Below are positions 35,234-44,656 of a DNA stretch of 64,000 nt, piece by piece. Below the pieces are notes generated by a model that saw only the letters and a list, made by a program, of their open reading frames with translations, made no database searches and had not been told where the DNA came from. Every line of letters starts with the position of its first letter. Position 1 is the first letter of the stretch. Source of the DNA: Candidatus Phaeomarinobacter ectocarpi (GTDB taxonomy: Bacteria; Pseudomonadota; Alphaproteobacteria; CGMCC-115125); assembly GCF_000689395.1 (NCBI RefSeq), contig NZ_HG966617.1:1668127-1732126 (forward strand), read 5' to 3'. The position numbers were made by a program, and so were the translations under genes.

Positions 35234-35611
35234 ATGGCACACGCACCACAGAACTTTACGGTCTGGACTGAAATCCCGGTTACCGACGTCGACCGCGCGA
35301 TCGCGTTTTACAACGACGTTTTTGGCCTTGATCTCACGGTTGACAATAGCGGTCCCAACCCGATGGCCATGTTCCCCACAGCTGATGGGACCGGTATTGC
35401 GGGACACATCTACCCCGGCACCCCCGCCAAAGCGGGTGAAGGCCCAACCGCTCACTTCACAATTCCTGACAAGCTGGAGGACGCGATGGCGCGCGCGGCT
35501 AAAGCAGGCGGCAAGGTCGTGAGCGACCCTGTCACAATTCCCGCCGGGCGGTTTGCCTACGCTATTGACCCGGATGGAAATTCCATCGGCCTATTTGAGG
35601 CAATCGGATAG
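35234..35611 (+). CDS. VOC-family (glyoxalase/bleomycin-resistance-like) protein
   Basis: This 125-residue protein contains two VOC modules. The first includes EIPVTDVDRAIAFYNDVFGLDL near residue 13-34, and the second HFTIPDKLEDAMARAAKAGG followed by GRFAYAIDPDGNSIGLFE. Metal-ligand positions cannot be assigned with confidence; VOC members include glyoxalases, dioxygenases and sequestering proteins. The ATG at 35234 has GGAG nine bases ahead. It lies 18 bases before a WYL regulator gene, a pairing common in proteobacteria. Confidence 0.9.
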   Translation: MAHAPQNFTVWTEIPVTDVDRAIAFYNDVFGLDLTVDNSGPNPMAMFPTADGTGIAGHIYPGTPAKAGEGPTAHFTIPDKLEDAMARAAKAGGKVVSDPVTIPAGRFAYAIDPDGNSIGLFEAIG

Positions 35612-35629
35612 CCACCAGCGGGTAACACC

Positions 35630-36328
35630 ATGCGCAGAGCTGACCGCCTTTTTCAGATCGTTCAACATCTCAGAGGTGGTCGGCTCACCACAGCCCGTCA
35701 ATTGTCAGAACGGCTGGAAGTATCCGAGCGCACGATCTACCGCGACATCGTTGATCTCATTGGCGCCGGCGTCCCCATTGATGGCGAGGCAGGCATTGGC
35801 TACCTGATGCGTGAAGGTTTTGACCTTCCGCCCATGATGTTTTCCAAGGAGGAAATCGTGGCTCTCGTGGCCGGAGCACGGCTAATCAGGGCCTGGGGTG
35901 GCACCGACATGGCGAAGGCCGCGCAGGAAGCTCTGGTCAAGATCGAAACGGTACTGCCGCCCTCCGCCCGCGACCATGGCCGGCAGGTTCAGATCCACGC
36001 ATTCGCACCCCCACAAATCAACGACGACTACCGCAAGCGCCTTGATGATCTCGAACGTGCTGTTGAGTTACGGACGCGACTGAGCTTCGACTATGAAGAT
36101 GCTGCGGGTGACGCAACCAGCCGCACGGTGCGCCCCCTGGGTCTTTGGTACTGGGGACGCGTCTGGACACTGGTGGGGTGGTGTGAACTGCGCAATGACT
36201 TTCGAATGTTTCGCCTCGACAGGATCAGCGCCATGAAGCCCGATGGAAAGTTTACCCACGAGCCGGGCAAGACGCTGACCGATTTCTACCGTCAGATGGA
36301 ACTCGAAGGCCGCACACGCCCCACCTGA
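35630..36328 (+). CDS. YafY-type transcriptional regulator (HTH + WYL)
   Basis: This 232-residue regulator has an N-terminal HTH_11 helix-turn-helix (about 1-58: RADRLFQIVQHLRGGRLTTA, then LEVSERTIYRDIVDLIGAGV). A C-terminal WYL ligand-sensing domain (about 135-220) contains RTVRPLGLWYWGRVWTLVG and LRNDFRMFRLDRI. Homologues of this size act as dimeric repressors or activators responding to small ligands. It is co-transcribed with the VOC gene, and the palindrome at 35164-35189 is the natural candidate target. Ligand unknown. Confidence 0.93.
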   Translation: MRRADRLFQIVQHLRGGRLTTARQLSERLEVSERTIYRDIVDLIGAGVPIDGEAGIGYLMREGFDLPPMMFSKEEIVALVAGARLIRAWGGTDMAKAAQEALVKIETVLPPSARDHGRQVQIHAFAPPQINDDYRKRLDDLERAVELRTRLSFDYEDAAGDATSRTVRPLGLWYWGRVWTLVGWCELRNDFRMFRLDRISAMKPDGKFTHEPGKTLTDFYRQMELEGRTRPT

Positions 36329-36340
36329 CGCCCAAAGAAA

Positions 36341-36366
36341 AAGGGCGTCTCCTGAAAGACGCCCTT
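36341..36366. terminator. Bidirectional terminator between the WYL regulator and clpA
   Basis: AAGGGCGTCT (36341-36350) pairs perfectly with AGACGCCCTT (36357-36366) across a CCTGAA loop. On the minus strand it runs into TTTCTTTGGG, and on the plus strand into CTCATACTTTTG. It ends two convergent transcripts. Confidence 0.88.
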
Positions 36367-36387
36367 CTCATACTTTTGCAACCTTAC

Positions 36388-38709
36388 CTACTTGGCGGCT
36401 TTCGCCGGAGCCTTCTTGCCGCCCTTCTTTCTACTGGGTGGCGGCGCTGCTGCCTCCACAGCAAAGGACAAGGCATCGTCTTTCACATCCACATGCACCA
36501 CACCACCGCGCTTGAGCTTGCCGAACAGCAGCTCCTCAGCCAGTGGTTTTTTGACGTGCTCCTGGATGATCCGGCTCAACGGACGGGCGCCAAAGTTCTC
36601 GTCGAACCCGCGTTCGCCCAGCCATTTGTTGGCAGCCTTGGAAAGCTCAATCGTCACGTTGCGGTCTGCCAACTGCACTTCAAGCTGAAGCACAAACTTC
36701 TCGACCACGCGCGCAATGATTTCTTCGGACAGGCCGGAGAATGGAATGACCGCATCCAGACGGTTGCGGAATTCCGGCGTGAAGAGCTTCTTGATCGCTT
36801 CTTCGTCTTCGCCCTCCCGCTTGGTGCGGCCAAAGCCAATCGGCGGCTTCTGCATGTCGCTGGCACCGGCATTGGTGGTCATGATGAGGATCACATTGCG
36901 GAAGTCGATCTTCTTGCCGTTGTGATCGGTCAGCGAGCCGTGATCCATCACCTGCAGCAGAATGTTGAACAGGTCCGGGTGGGCTTTTTCGATTTCATCG
37001 AGCAGCAACACGCAATGGGGGTGCTGGTCCACACCATCCGTAAGCAAGCCGCCCTGATCAAAACCAACATAACCGGGAGGCGCCCCAAGCAGCCGTGACA
37101 CCGTGTGCCGCTCCATATACTCGGACATGTCGAACCGCAGCAGCTCGACACCCATGATGGATGAGAGTTGACGTGCCACTTCGGTTTTGCCGACGCCGGT
37201 TGGACCTGAGAACAGGTAAGAGCCAATGGGCTTTTCAGGCTCACGCAACCCTGCCCGCGCCAGCTTGATGGCTGCCGACAGTGCAGTGATCGCCTCGTCC
37301 TGACCAAACACCACGCGCTTGAGGTCCTTGTCCAGACTGGAAAGCTTCTCTGTGTCCGTCTTGGTGACTGACTTGGGCGGAATGCGCGCCATGGTGGACA
37401 CCACGGCCTCAACTTCCTTCACACCAACCGTCTTCTTGCGGCGGCTTTCCGGAAGCAGCATCTGCGACGCACCGACTTCATCAATCACATCAATGGCTTT
37501 GTCCGGCAGCTTCCGGTCATGCATGTAACGCGCAGACAGCTCGACCGCCGTCTTGATGGCGTCATTGGTGTAGCGGATTTTGTGATAGTCCTCGAAATAC
37601 GGCTTGAGCCCTTTGAGTATCTTGATCGCGTCGGGAACGGATGGTTCCGCCACATCAATTTTCTGGAACCGGCGAACGAGCGCGCGGTCCTTTTCAAAAT
37701 GCTGGCGATACTCTTTGTAGGTCGTTGACCCGATGCAGCGCAGTTCACCATTCTGAAGCGCAGGCTTCAGAAGGTTGGAGGCATCCATGGCACCACCGGA
37801 TGTGGCACCTGCCCCAATGACCGTATGGATTTCGTCAATGAACATCACAGCGCCCGGGAACTCTTCAAGTTCCTTCACAACTGCCTTGAGACGTTCTTCG
37901 AAGTCACCGCGATAACGCGTCCCCGCAAGCAGCGCACCCATGTCCAACGAGAAGATGGTGGCGTCCTTCAGGACTTCCGGCACTTCCCCATTGACGATCT
38001 TGCGGGCCAGACCTTCAGCAATTGCCGTCTTGCCGACACCTGGGTCACCTACAAACAACGGATTGTTCTTGGACCGGCGGCAAAGGATCTGGATCGTTCT
38101 GTCGATTTCAGAGTCGCGACCAATGAGCGGATCGATCTTGCCGTCCATGGCCTTCTTGTTGAGATCCACGCAATAGGTCTCGAGCGCCTCGGTACCATCC
38201 TTGGCAGACCCTTCACCCGTGGGCTCTTCTTCGTTCGCACCGCGCGGTGTCCGCGTTTCACTCATCTCGCCACGCTTCGCAATGCCATGGCTGATGTAGT
38301 TCACCGCGTCATAGCGCGTCATGTCCTGCTCCTGCAGGAAGTACGCGGCATGGCTTTCGCGTTCAGCAAAGATCGCAACCAGAACATTCGCACCGGTCAC
38401 TTCTTCGCGGCCGGACGACTGTACGTGAATGACCGCGCGCTGAATGACCCGCTGGAAGCCGGCAGTTGGCTTCGAGTCCTCACCACTGGTGATGATCAGG
38501 TTCGCAAGCTCGTTGTCGATATAGGAAGACAGGTCAGTCCGCAGCTTGTCGAGATCAACAGAACACGCGCGCATGACCGCGGCGGCGTCCTGATCATCGA
38601 GCAGCGCAAGCAGCAGATGCTCTAGCGTTGCGTATTCGTGTCCCCGCTCATTGGCCAGGGCCAGTGCACGGTGGAGACCTTCTTCAAGGCTGCGTGAAAA
38701 TGATGGCAA
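36388..38709 (-). CDS. clpA: ATP-dependent Clp protease ATP-binding subunit ClpA
   Basis: This 773-residue AAA+ unfoldase feeds ClpP. It has an N-domain (1-145, [21 protein letters not shown]) and AAA1 with Walker [14 protein letters not shown] and Walker [14 protein letters not shown]2 carries [13 protein letters not shown] and [11 protein letters not shown]. The tail is Ala/Lys-rich ([18 protein letters not shown]). No ATG is near the start. Of two in-frame TTG codons, 38709 is nine bases from GAGGAG and gives the family start [15 protein letters not shown]; 38718 touches the GAGGAG. ClpP itself is outside the window. Confidence 0.97.
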   Translation of the reverse strand: MPSFSRSLEEGLHRALALANERGHEYATLEHLLLALLDDQDAAAVMRACSVDLDKLRTDLSSYIDNELANLIITSGEDSKPTAGFQRVIQRAVIHVQSSGREEVTGANVLVAIFAERESHAAYFLQEQDMTRYDAVNYISHGIAKRGEMSETRTPRGANEEEPTGEGSAKDGTEALETYCVDLNKKAMDGKIDPLIGRDSEIDRTIQILCRRSKNNPLFVGDPGVGKTAIAEGLARKIVNGEVPEVLKDATIFSLDMGALLAGTRYRGDFEERLKAVVKELEEFPGAVMFIDEIHTVIGAGATSGGAMDASNLLKPALQNGELRCIGSTTYKEYRQHFEKDRALVRRFQKIDVAEPSVPDAIKILKGLKPYFEDYHKIRYTNDAIKTAVELSARYMHDRKLPDKAIDVIDEVGASQMLLPESRRKKTVGVKEVEAVVSTMARIPPKSVTKTDTEKLSSLDKDLKRVVFGQDEAITALSAAIKLARAGLREPEKPIGSYLFSGPTGVGKTEVARQLSSIMGVELLRFDMSEYMERHTVSRLLGAPPGYVGFDQGGLLTDGVDQHPHCVLLLDEIEKAHPDLFNILLQVMDHGSLTDHNGKKIDFRNVILIMTTNAGASDMQKPPIGFGRTKREGEDEEAIKKLFTPEFRNRLDAVIPFSGLSEEIIARVVEKFVLQLEVQLADRNVTIELSKAANKWLGERGFDENFGARPLSRIIQEHVKKPLAEELLFGKLKRGGVVHVDVKDDALSFAVEAAAPPPSRKKGGKKAPAKAAK

Positions 38710-38801
38710 CGCACTCAACTCCTCATAATCGCGAGGGCCGGACTCATGCCCCGCTTAGTCAGTCTGACGCCGGAATAGGCATTGCGCAATGATGTCGAGA
38801 T

Positions 38802-39182
38802 TTACTCTTTCTCCATCGTGCATTGCAGGGGGTGCTGGTGCTGACCGGCAAGGTCCATCACCTGTGTCACCTTGGTTTCCGCCACTTCAAAGGTGAACAC
38901 ACCGCAGACGCCGACGCCGTTTTGATGCACATGCAGCATCACGCGCGTGGCATCTTCGCTGCCCATGTGAAACACCCGCTCAAGAACATGAATGACAAAT
39001 TCCATGGGGGTGTAGTCGTCATTGAGCAGCAGCACTTTGTACAGCGAGGGCTTTTTGGTCTTGGGCTGCGTCTTGGTGATGACGCCCGTATCCGTGCCGC
39101 CGCGACCCGGTGGCTCATCAGGCGCACCAGGCTCTTCTGGCAACAGGACGTGGCGAATAATGCTGTGGTCAGTCGTGTTCAT
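38802..39182 (-). CDS. clpS: ClpAP adaptor ClpS
   Basis: This 126-residue adaptor delivers N-degron substrates to ClpAP. The disordered N-terminal 45 residues are followed by the core [20 protein letters not shown], then [19 protein letters not shown] and [16 protein letters not shown]. Residues lining the N-degron pocket (Asn-Asp-Asp in LLNDDYTP and the His of LHVHQNG) are kept. It lies about 90 bases upstream of clpA on the same strand, so the pair is probably one operon. Confidence 0.97.
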   Translation of the reverse strand: MNTTDHSIIRHVLLPEEPGAPDEPPGRGGTDTGVITKTQPKTKKPSLYKVLLLNDDYTPMEFVIHVLERVFHMGSEDATRVMLHVHQNGVGVCGVFTFEVAETKVTQVMDLAGQHQHPLQCTMEKE

Positions 39183-39327
39183 AGACTCGATTGTATCACT
39201 GGGAAGCCCTCCGCCATGGAGAACTCCCGGCAGTGTTGCGATAATATGGGTGCAAATGCGAAAATGTGAAGGATGTCAGGCTGTTTTGCCCGATTTCCTG
39301 CGAAATTCAGCCTCATGAGACCTCGTC

Positions 39328-39759
39328 TTAGCGGATAACTTCACCCTCAAGCTCTTCCAGCCAGGCTTCTATCCGGTTCTTGTTCACACCAAAATCATAA
39401 TAGCCCGTTTTAGAGCGGCTGTAGATCGCAATGGTCGCCTGTTTGGTGCCAACCGGCAAAACCCGGATGGAAATCATGTCCTTGAAGTTCAAAACCGCAG
39501 AATAGTGGACGAATTCAAAAGCCATGGCGGCCTCATCCATCCCATCCAGTTCGACTCGGGACTGGTGCGACACCACATGCATGACCGCGTCGCGCAAATC
39601 ATTCGCTGAGACGTCATAGACGTCTGCAGGCAAATGCGGGACCGCGTTTTTGCATAGGTCTTCCGGCGCCACCAGGTATTCGTTTGGCGAGCCCTTGAGC
39701 TTGAGTTTTGTGAAATCAAGCGCTGGAGTGCCTGTTTTGATTGCCTTTGATCTAGCCAT
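39328..39759 (-). CDS. DUF1499 family protein
   Basis: This 143-residue protein has no signal peptide. The DUF1499 signature is clear in the C-terminal half: VHYSAVLNFKDMISIRVLPV, and SRSKTGYYDFGVNKNRIEAW followed by LEELE. The N-terminal part contains APEDLCKNA and ADVYDVSANDLRDAV. The family is widespread and uncharacterised. This member lacks the membrane anchor often fused to DUF1499. It is divergent from the carboxypeptidase gene across a 410-base gap. Confidence 0.85.
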   Translation of the reverse strand: MARSKAIKTGTPALDFTKLKLKGSPNEYLVAPEDLCKNAVPHLPADVYDVSANDLRDAVMHVVSHQSRVELDGMDEAAMAFEFVHYSAVLNFKDMISIRVLPVGTKQATIAIYSRSKTGYYDFGVNKNRIEAWLEELEGEVIR

Positions 39760-40168
39760 TTTTCGACCCTATTACGCGCGGCTGGTTTCCCCAACCCAAA
39801 TAACCACTGATTTCCGCCTTCTTAGCGCGGCAGGGCACACCGAGATACAGGCAAACGTTAAGCTTCGTTAACCAATTTGTAACACCAAAACCGCAATCTC
39901 AGGCCACACCTTGGAAAACTCACGGAATCCCGATGTCTTTCCCATTTTTTGCGGCTTTCGCGTCCAAACCTCCGCCTGGCCCTTTGGACGCGCTGAAGAA
40001 CGTATTTGTGCCGGTTACACGCTGTGTCGCTGTTGCCCTCGGCATTGAACCTGCATACGCTAAAGACATTGTATTGGGGAGCCTTGCCGGGCCTGCGTTT
40101 CAGGCACCAAAACGAGGCATGTTCGGCACGCATTGTGCCGACAACTGTGCCATCGGGGGATGGACTGT
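39760..40168. promoter_or_regulatory. Long divergent intergenic region upstream of the D,D-carboxypeptidase gene
   Basis: About 410 bases separate DUF1499 (minus) from the carboxypeptidase gene (plus). GTTAA-GCTTCG-TTAAC at 39857-39872 gives TTAA-N6-TTAAC, close to a CtrA-type box but one base short. An exact 10-bp inverted repeat, CGCGTCCAAA / TTTGGACGCG (39959-39968 and 39983-39992), follows. An 82-codon open frame (39933-40181) runs into the downstream gene and has some protein-like character, but no family resemblance and no good ribosome site. Confidence 0.45.
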
Positions 40169-41797
40169 ATGGGCTGCGTAAGAGGGGCAATAGCCTTGGG
40201 GACAGGATCCGTTGGATCTCGTCATACACCGCACCAGACATCGCGTTTGAGCGCGCTGGTCATGGGTTGCTTTGCTGCCGTGCTGGGCCTTGCGCTCATT
40301 GCAACCACACCCGCAGTCGCCAAGCCAAAATACGCTGCTCTTGTACTCGACAAATATTCCGGCCGCGTGCTGTTCGCGCGCAATGCGGATGCGGCGCGCT
40401 ACCCCGCCTCCCTCACCAAGATCATGACCCTGTACATCGTCTTTGATGAACTGGCTCAGGAAAACATCAAACTCAACACCCCGTGGCTGGTATCGAAGAA
40501 CGCTGAAGGTCAGGCACCTTCCAAGCTGGGTCTCGATGCAGGCGATACGATTACCGTTGAAGAAGCGATCCTCGCGCTTGTCACCAAGTCTGCAAACGAT
40601 GTGGCCATGGTTGTCGCGGAAAACATTGGCGGGACACAACGCAAGTTTGCTCAAATAATGACCAAACGCGCCCGTGAGCTCGGCATGGCCCGCACGACAT
40701 TCCGTAACCCCCATGGGCTACCCGACAAGCGTCAGGTCACCACGGCGCGCGACATGGCAACGCTTGCTCAGCGCGTGATGGATGATTTCCCGCAGTACTA
40801 CGCCTACTTCGGGACTGAGAGCTTCAATTTCCGCGGTCGGATTTTCAATAACCACAACAACCTGCTGGGTGACTACGAAGGCACAAATGGCATCAAGACC
40901 GGGTACACCCGCGCCTCAGGTTTCAACCTGACCGCATCTGTCATCCGTGATGGCAAGCACCTGGTGGGTGTCGTGCTTGGTGGCAAGACACCTCGGGCCC
41001 GTGATGACCACATGGTCGACATTCTGGATGAAGCCTTTGGCCGCGTTCCGCGCCGGGGCCACATGTCCATTGCGTCAGCAGCCCCCATTCCCCGCATGCG
41101 GCCACAACAAGCCGAACCTGGACCTGTGGTCGCAACGGCCCCATCACAGGCACTGGCAAGCCTGCAGCAACCCGCCGCTGCCCCCGTAGCTGCAGCACCA
41201 TCGAACAATTTGCCCATAGACGTGGCGGCAAACATGCTGGCGGATACCGCCCCCATTCCAACACCTGCGCCGCGTCAAACAACCAGTTTCACACCACCCG
41301 CACCGCAGCTTCCTGAGCAGCGCCCGGTCTCGGTTGCGAGCGCCCCTGCAGCAGATGCCAAAGTATTTGAAGACGTCACCGCCTGGCTTGTGTCACCGGC
41401 CTATGCCCGCGAGAGCGCGCCAGGCCTGACAGGCACTCTGGGTGCTGGCGACTATACGCCGCCGACAGAGACCAACTATGCAGCTCTGTCTGAGCCTCAG
41501 CCCTATACGGCAGCGCCTGTAGGCGCGGCCTGGCGCATTCAGATCGGCGCCTACGCCGATGCCGCAGAAGCAGGGCGCCGCATTCAGGCAGCCATGTCAC
41601 GGGCACCAAGTGTACTTAAAGGCAAAGGCCCGGCCACCGTGCCCGTCAAGACAGCGTCACGAACGCTGTTCAGATCCCGCTTCACCGGCTTTACCGGCGA
41701 AGATCAGGCGCGCAACGCCTGCACCACGCTCATCCGTGAAGGCATCAGTTGCATAACGGTTCCACCAGATGACTGGTACGCGCCTTCGGCCAACTAG
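40169..41797 (+). CDS. D-alanyl-D-alanine carboxypeptidase with C-terminal SPOR domain
   Basis: This 542-residue protein has a long N-terminal signal or anchor (hydrophobic 28-50, AVA-KPKY cleavage likely). The class A low-molecular-mass PBP domain (about 53-290) carries SLTK at 81-84, SAN at 141-143 and KTG at 243-245. A Pro/Ala-rich linker (about 305-420) leads to a SPOR domain (about 453-540, WRIQIGAYADAAEAGRRIQA) that binds denuded septal glycan. It trims the terminal D-Ala of stem peptides, probably at the division site. The ATG at 40169 has GGGGATGG eight bases ahead. Confidence 0.93.
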   Translation: MGCVRGAIALGTGSVGSRHTPHQTSRLSALVMGCFAAVLGLALIATTPAVAKPKYAALVLDKYSGRVLFARNADAARYPASLTKIMTLYIVFDELAQENIKLNTPWLVSKNAEGQAPSKLGLDAGDTITVEEAILALVTKSANDVAMVVAENIGGTQRKFAQIMTKRARELGMARTTFRNPHGLPDKRQVTTARDMATLAQRVMDDFPQYYAYFGTESFNFRGRIFNNHNNLLGDYEGTNGIKTGYTRASGFNLTASVIRDGKHLVGVVLGGKTPRARDDHMVDILDEAFGRVPRRGHMSIASAAPIPRMRPQQAEPGPVVATAPSQALASLQQPAAAPVAAAPSNNLPIDVAANMLADTAPIPTPAPRQTTSFTPPAPQLPEQRPVSVASAPAADAKVFEDVTAWLVSPAYARESAPGLTGTLGAGDYTPPTETNYAALSEPQPYTAAPVGAAWRIQIGAYADAAEAGRRIQAAMSRAPSVLKGKGPATVPVKTASRTLFRSRFTGFTGEDQARNACTTLIREGISCITVPPDDWYAPSAN

Positions 41798-41842
41798 CCA
41801 GCCGGACTGTCAAAGCCAATCCTGACTGATCACTACTTTGGG

Positions 41843-42619
41843 TTATCGGGTTTTCATCCCGGCCAGCAGCATGTCCTTGGCCTGATTGAGCTTTGTTGCA
41901 AGATAAGATGATCCGCCGCGATCCGGGTGCACCTTCTGCATCAACGCACGATGGGCCAGCTTGATGTCCTCAGCGCTCGCGCCCGGCGATAGCCCCAGCA
42001 CGTCCAAGGCCTCGTCCAGGCTCATCCCTGCCCCACTGGCATTAGGACGGCCGCCGTCACCACGTGACCCTGAATGCCCACCTGAACCGGTTTTGGATTC
42101 CTCGGACGTTTCGTCACCGGCGCTTTGACCGTGAACCCGCTCTATAAAACTATCGAGTAAGCGAAGGGACTCGTCGTCGGCGATCAATTCGCTTCTGAGG
42201 TTGAGTAGATCATCAAGAGACAGCTGCTCGAGCTGTGCGCCAGAGAACGAGCCCTGCCGGACGCGGCCGCCCATCTTGCCGGAGTCATGGTCAAGCCACA
42301 TGGAGAGCCAGGCCGTCTCGATGTCGGACGTCTGGCCGCCGCTGGGTCCACCACCAAACCTGTCCGCCCCTGGGATATTCTGTGCGAACGATGCCAACCG
42401 TCCCAGATTGCCGCGGAACAATGCAAACGATGCCAGCGCAGCCGGTACCGCGAATCCCATCCGCCCGGTGAGAAGCAAAACCAATGCGACAATGCCTAGT
42501 AGACCGCCCCCGACATATCGCACGATCCGGGCGAGAGACGCAGGTGGCATGGACCCTGCGGCATAGACCAGCAAGATCGCCGCGCCCAGCAGGCAGACGA
42601 AAAGAGCGAAAAATCCCAC
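41843..42619 (-). CDS. Membrane-anchored J-domain protein
   Basis: This 258-residue protein has two or three N-terminal hydrophobic helices (about 1-65, beginning MGFFALFVCLLGAAILLVYA). A middle segment (about 95-170) contains WLSMWLDHDSGKMGGRVRQG. After a Gly/Ser linker a C-terminal J domain (about 200-258) has ALDVLGLSPGASAEDIKLAH and QKVHPDRGGSSYLA. The HPD motif is intact, so it should stimulate a DnaK-type chaperone at the membrane. The layout is like DjlA/TIM14-type proteins. Start is GTG with GAGG upstream. It follows the VWA gene by 25 bases. Confidence 0.88.
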   Translation of the reverse strand: MGFFALFVCLLGAAILLVYAAGSMPPASLARIVRYVGGGLLGIVALVLLLTGRMGFAVPAALASFALFRGNLGRLASFAQNIPGADRFGGGPSGGQTSDIETAWLSMWLDHDSGKMGGRVRQGSFSGAQLEQLSLDDLLNLRSELIADDESLRLLDSFIERVHGQSAGDETSEESKTGSGGHSGSRGDGGRPNASGAGMSLDEALDVLGLSPGASAEDIKLAHRALMQKVHPDRGGSSYLATKLNQAKDMLLAGMKTR

Positions 42620-42644
42620 TAGCAGTCCTCACTCGGATTAAGCA

Positions 42645-43364
42645 TCAGCGAACCTGATGCGTCAGTTGTTGAACGGCACGCGACGAACGGGCCGAATGGC
42701 CACTAAGTGCTTTTCGGCCCCCGGCCGCATAAACAGCAACCGCGCGCAGCAGCTCGCGCAGCTGGTTGCCGGCATTGGCATCAAATCGGGCAAAGGCCCC
42801 ACCGGTCAGACGCGCAACTTCCCGGAAGGTCATTTCGGCTTGCCGCTCATGCCCCTCCTGAAACATGAACGCGCGGGTTCCAAGCAAACCAAGTTCGCCT
42901 GCCGCCGCACATACATCATCGGCAGCCTCTTCAACACAATCTCCAACATAGACCAGAGCCTGAACCGGCTTGGACCGTGCTTCAGTGATCGCGTGGCGCA
43001 ATGCCCGACAAATCTGTGTATGGCCGCCACGGACCTGAACACCGCTCATGGCCTTGCCCAGCGTGGTTGGATCCCCGACCCAGGGTGACGCCTTGAATTC
43101 GCCCAGTCCCCGAAAATAGGCCAGTTGGACGTCCAATCCACCGATGTCAGCCGTCACATCAAACATCTGCGCCTGCAGGGAGACTGCAGCATCCCATGTG
43201 GGCTGCCGGCTCATAGTAGCGTCCATGACGAACAGCAGCCGCCCTCGCCCGTTACCATGAACGGGAACCGGCGTTGCCGATACTTTCTGGAGGAAAGCAT
43301 CAACGCCGCCGGCGGAAGGCGTTTTGCCGGTTGCCGGGCCCACTGGAGTTCGAGGTTTGGCCAC
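42645..43364 (-). CDS. VWA-like domain protein of unknown function
   Basis: This 239-residue protein has a von Willebrand A-like fold. GRLLFVMDATMSRQPTWDAA near residue 42 stands in for the DxSxS metal site, here with Asp-x-Thr-x-Ser. FRGLGEFKASPWV, RGGHTQICRALRHAI near 112 and ALVYVGDCVEEAADD near 138 follow. There is no signal peptide. I recognise similar proteins next to J-domain genes in alphaproteobacteria but know no function. Start is GTG. It lies between mipZ and the J-domain gene on one strand, which may link it to division-associated chaperoning (inference). Confidence 0.8.
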   Translation of the reverse strand: MAKPRTPVGPATGKTPSAGGVDAFLQKVSATPVPVHGNGRGRLLFVMDATMSRQPTWDAAVSLQAQMFDVTADIGGLDVQLAYFRGLGEFKASPWVGDPTTLGKAMSGVQVRGGHTQICRALRHAITEARSKPVQALVYVGDCVEEAADDVCAAAGELGLLGTRAFMFQEGHERQAEMTFREVARLTGGAFARFDANAGNQLRELLRAVAVYAAGGRKALSGHSARSSRAVQQLTHQVR

Positions 43365-43486
43365 GCTAGTGCAAAGGCTGTTGAGACATCATCATGGTAT
43401 AAAGATGGGCCGCACAGGCATTATTGCCAACCCCCGTCTTTGGAACGGGAGTAGCCTGGAAACCGCCGTAAAACGCTGAATTTGTT

Positions 43487-44335
43487 TTAGACAGCCCGCG
43501 CCGCGCGCGCGTCCTTGTCGTCATTGCTGCCGACGTCGACGCCGGGGAGCCGAAGCGCCGTCAACAGATCCCGAACTTCCTGACGCGCAGCCACATGTGA
43601 CATGGACAGCTGAACGCCTGCCTTGTCATCAATGATGTCCAGCAACGTCAGTCCCATCGGGAACATCTCGCGAAAAATCACCCGCTCACCAAAGCCGGGC
43701 GCCAGACGAAACCCGATGCGGCCGGCGAGGTTGGTCACAACCTGTTGGACCCTGCGTTTGTTCTTGGCGTCCAGATGAGACAGGCGGTTTCGCATCACGA
43801 CCCAGTCGATGGACTTGCCTTCAACCATGGCTTTGCGCTTGCGCGCTTCCCAGACCATCTCACTGTAGATGGATGGGCCCTTCACTTCGTTAGTGTCGGG
43901 ATCAACCTTGCCCAAAAGGTCAAAATCGACGAATGAGTCATTCATCGGAGTGATAAGTGTGTCAGCAGCCCGGTGCCCCACGCGGGACAGGAAAACATCC
44001 GACCCCGGACAATCAACAACCACGAAGTCGCATGTGGCACGCAGCTCGAACAGCGCCTGCTCAAATTCGGCCTCTTCTTCGCGTTGCGCCGCTTCACGGC
44101 TATCAAGGGTGGAAGGGTCAATGACTTCATGGCGCGGGAAACTCAGACGCAATCCCGTGCGATCACACAGCTGGCGACGGTTCTCGAGATAACGTGAGAT
44201 GGAGCGTTGGCGACTGTCCAGATCAATGCAACCGACCTTGAACCCGGCTTTCATCAGTCCGGCAATGAGATGCATGGCGCTCGTGGATTTGCCCGAGCCA
44301 CCCTTCTCGTTGCCAAGAACGATGACATGGCCCAT
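43487..44335 (-). CDS. mipZ: Division-plane positioning ATPase MipZ
   Basis: This 282-residue ParA/MinD-type ATPase has the deviant Walker A GNEKGGSGKSTSAMHL near residue 8-23, IDLDSRQRSISRYLENR near 37-53, and CDFVVVDCPGSD near 112. MipZ differs from ParA by IDLDxRQ and by the long Glu-rich insert (EAAQREEEAEFEQALFEL). It forms a gradient from the ParB-bound pole and blocks FtsZ assembly away from midcell. The frame is open 39 codons upstream; the ATG at 44335 gives the normal length and N-terminus (MGHVIVLGNEKGG). Confidence 0.95.
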   Translation of the reverse strand: MGHVIVLGNEKGGSGKSTSAMHLIAGLMKAGFKVGCIDLDSRQRSISRYLENRRQLCDRTGLRLSFPRHEVIDPSTLDSREAAQREEEAEFEQALFELRATCDFVVVDCPGSDVFLSRVGHRAADTLITPMNDSFVDFDLLGKVDPDTNEVKGPSIYSEMVWEARKRKAMVEGKSIDWVVMRNRLSHLDAKNKRRVQQVVTNLAGRIGFRLAPGFGERVIFREMFPMGLTLLDIIDDKAGVQLSMSHVAARQEVRDLLTALRLPGVDVGSNDDKDARAARAV

Positions 44336-44656
44336 CCGCGCCTCGGCGCTGGACCGCTTCCCTTTCGTGCGCGAACGCACGCTTATGACTTTCCCCGAAT
44401 GCACGCTACTCACCCCCAACAATGCGCAGATATTGGTCGGGCGAGGGTCCACAAGTCAACACGCAAGCCGTCTGAAATCCCGCAATGGCACACATTCTAC
44501 ACACCCAAAAACTGCATGGCTTGGAAAACAGCCATTTTCCTGCTTTGTACGGTCCAAATCCTGCGAAAGCCGTGCCAAATTCCACGTCGGTATGGTGAAC
44601 ATGCAGGCAGTAAAAAGCCCAGAATTCGGGCACTCCGTACCCGGAATATCGAGATC
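44336..44656. other. Divergent gap between mipZ and panC
   Basis: About 320 bases without a supported gene. It must carry the promoters of both flanking genes. The open frame that joins panC from upstream has non-protein-like sequence here. No clear hairpin, box or repeat was found. Confidence 0.45.

Noticed and set aside
39933-40181. An 82-codon open frame upstream of the carboxypeptidase gene
   Set aside because: It overlaps the chosen start of that gene, has no clear ribosome site and no recognisable domain. It was kept only as a note in the intergenic entry.
44207-44656. N-terminal extension of panC by 150 codons
   Set aside because: The extension overlaps mipZ and reads as non-protein sequence. 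Family length and start place the ATG at 44657.
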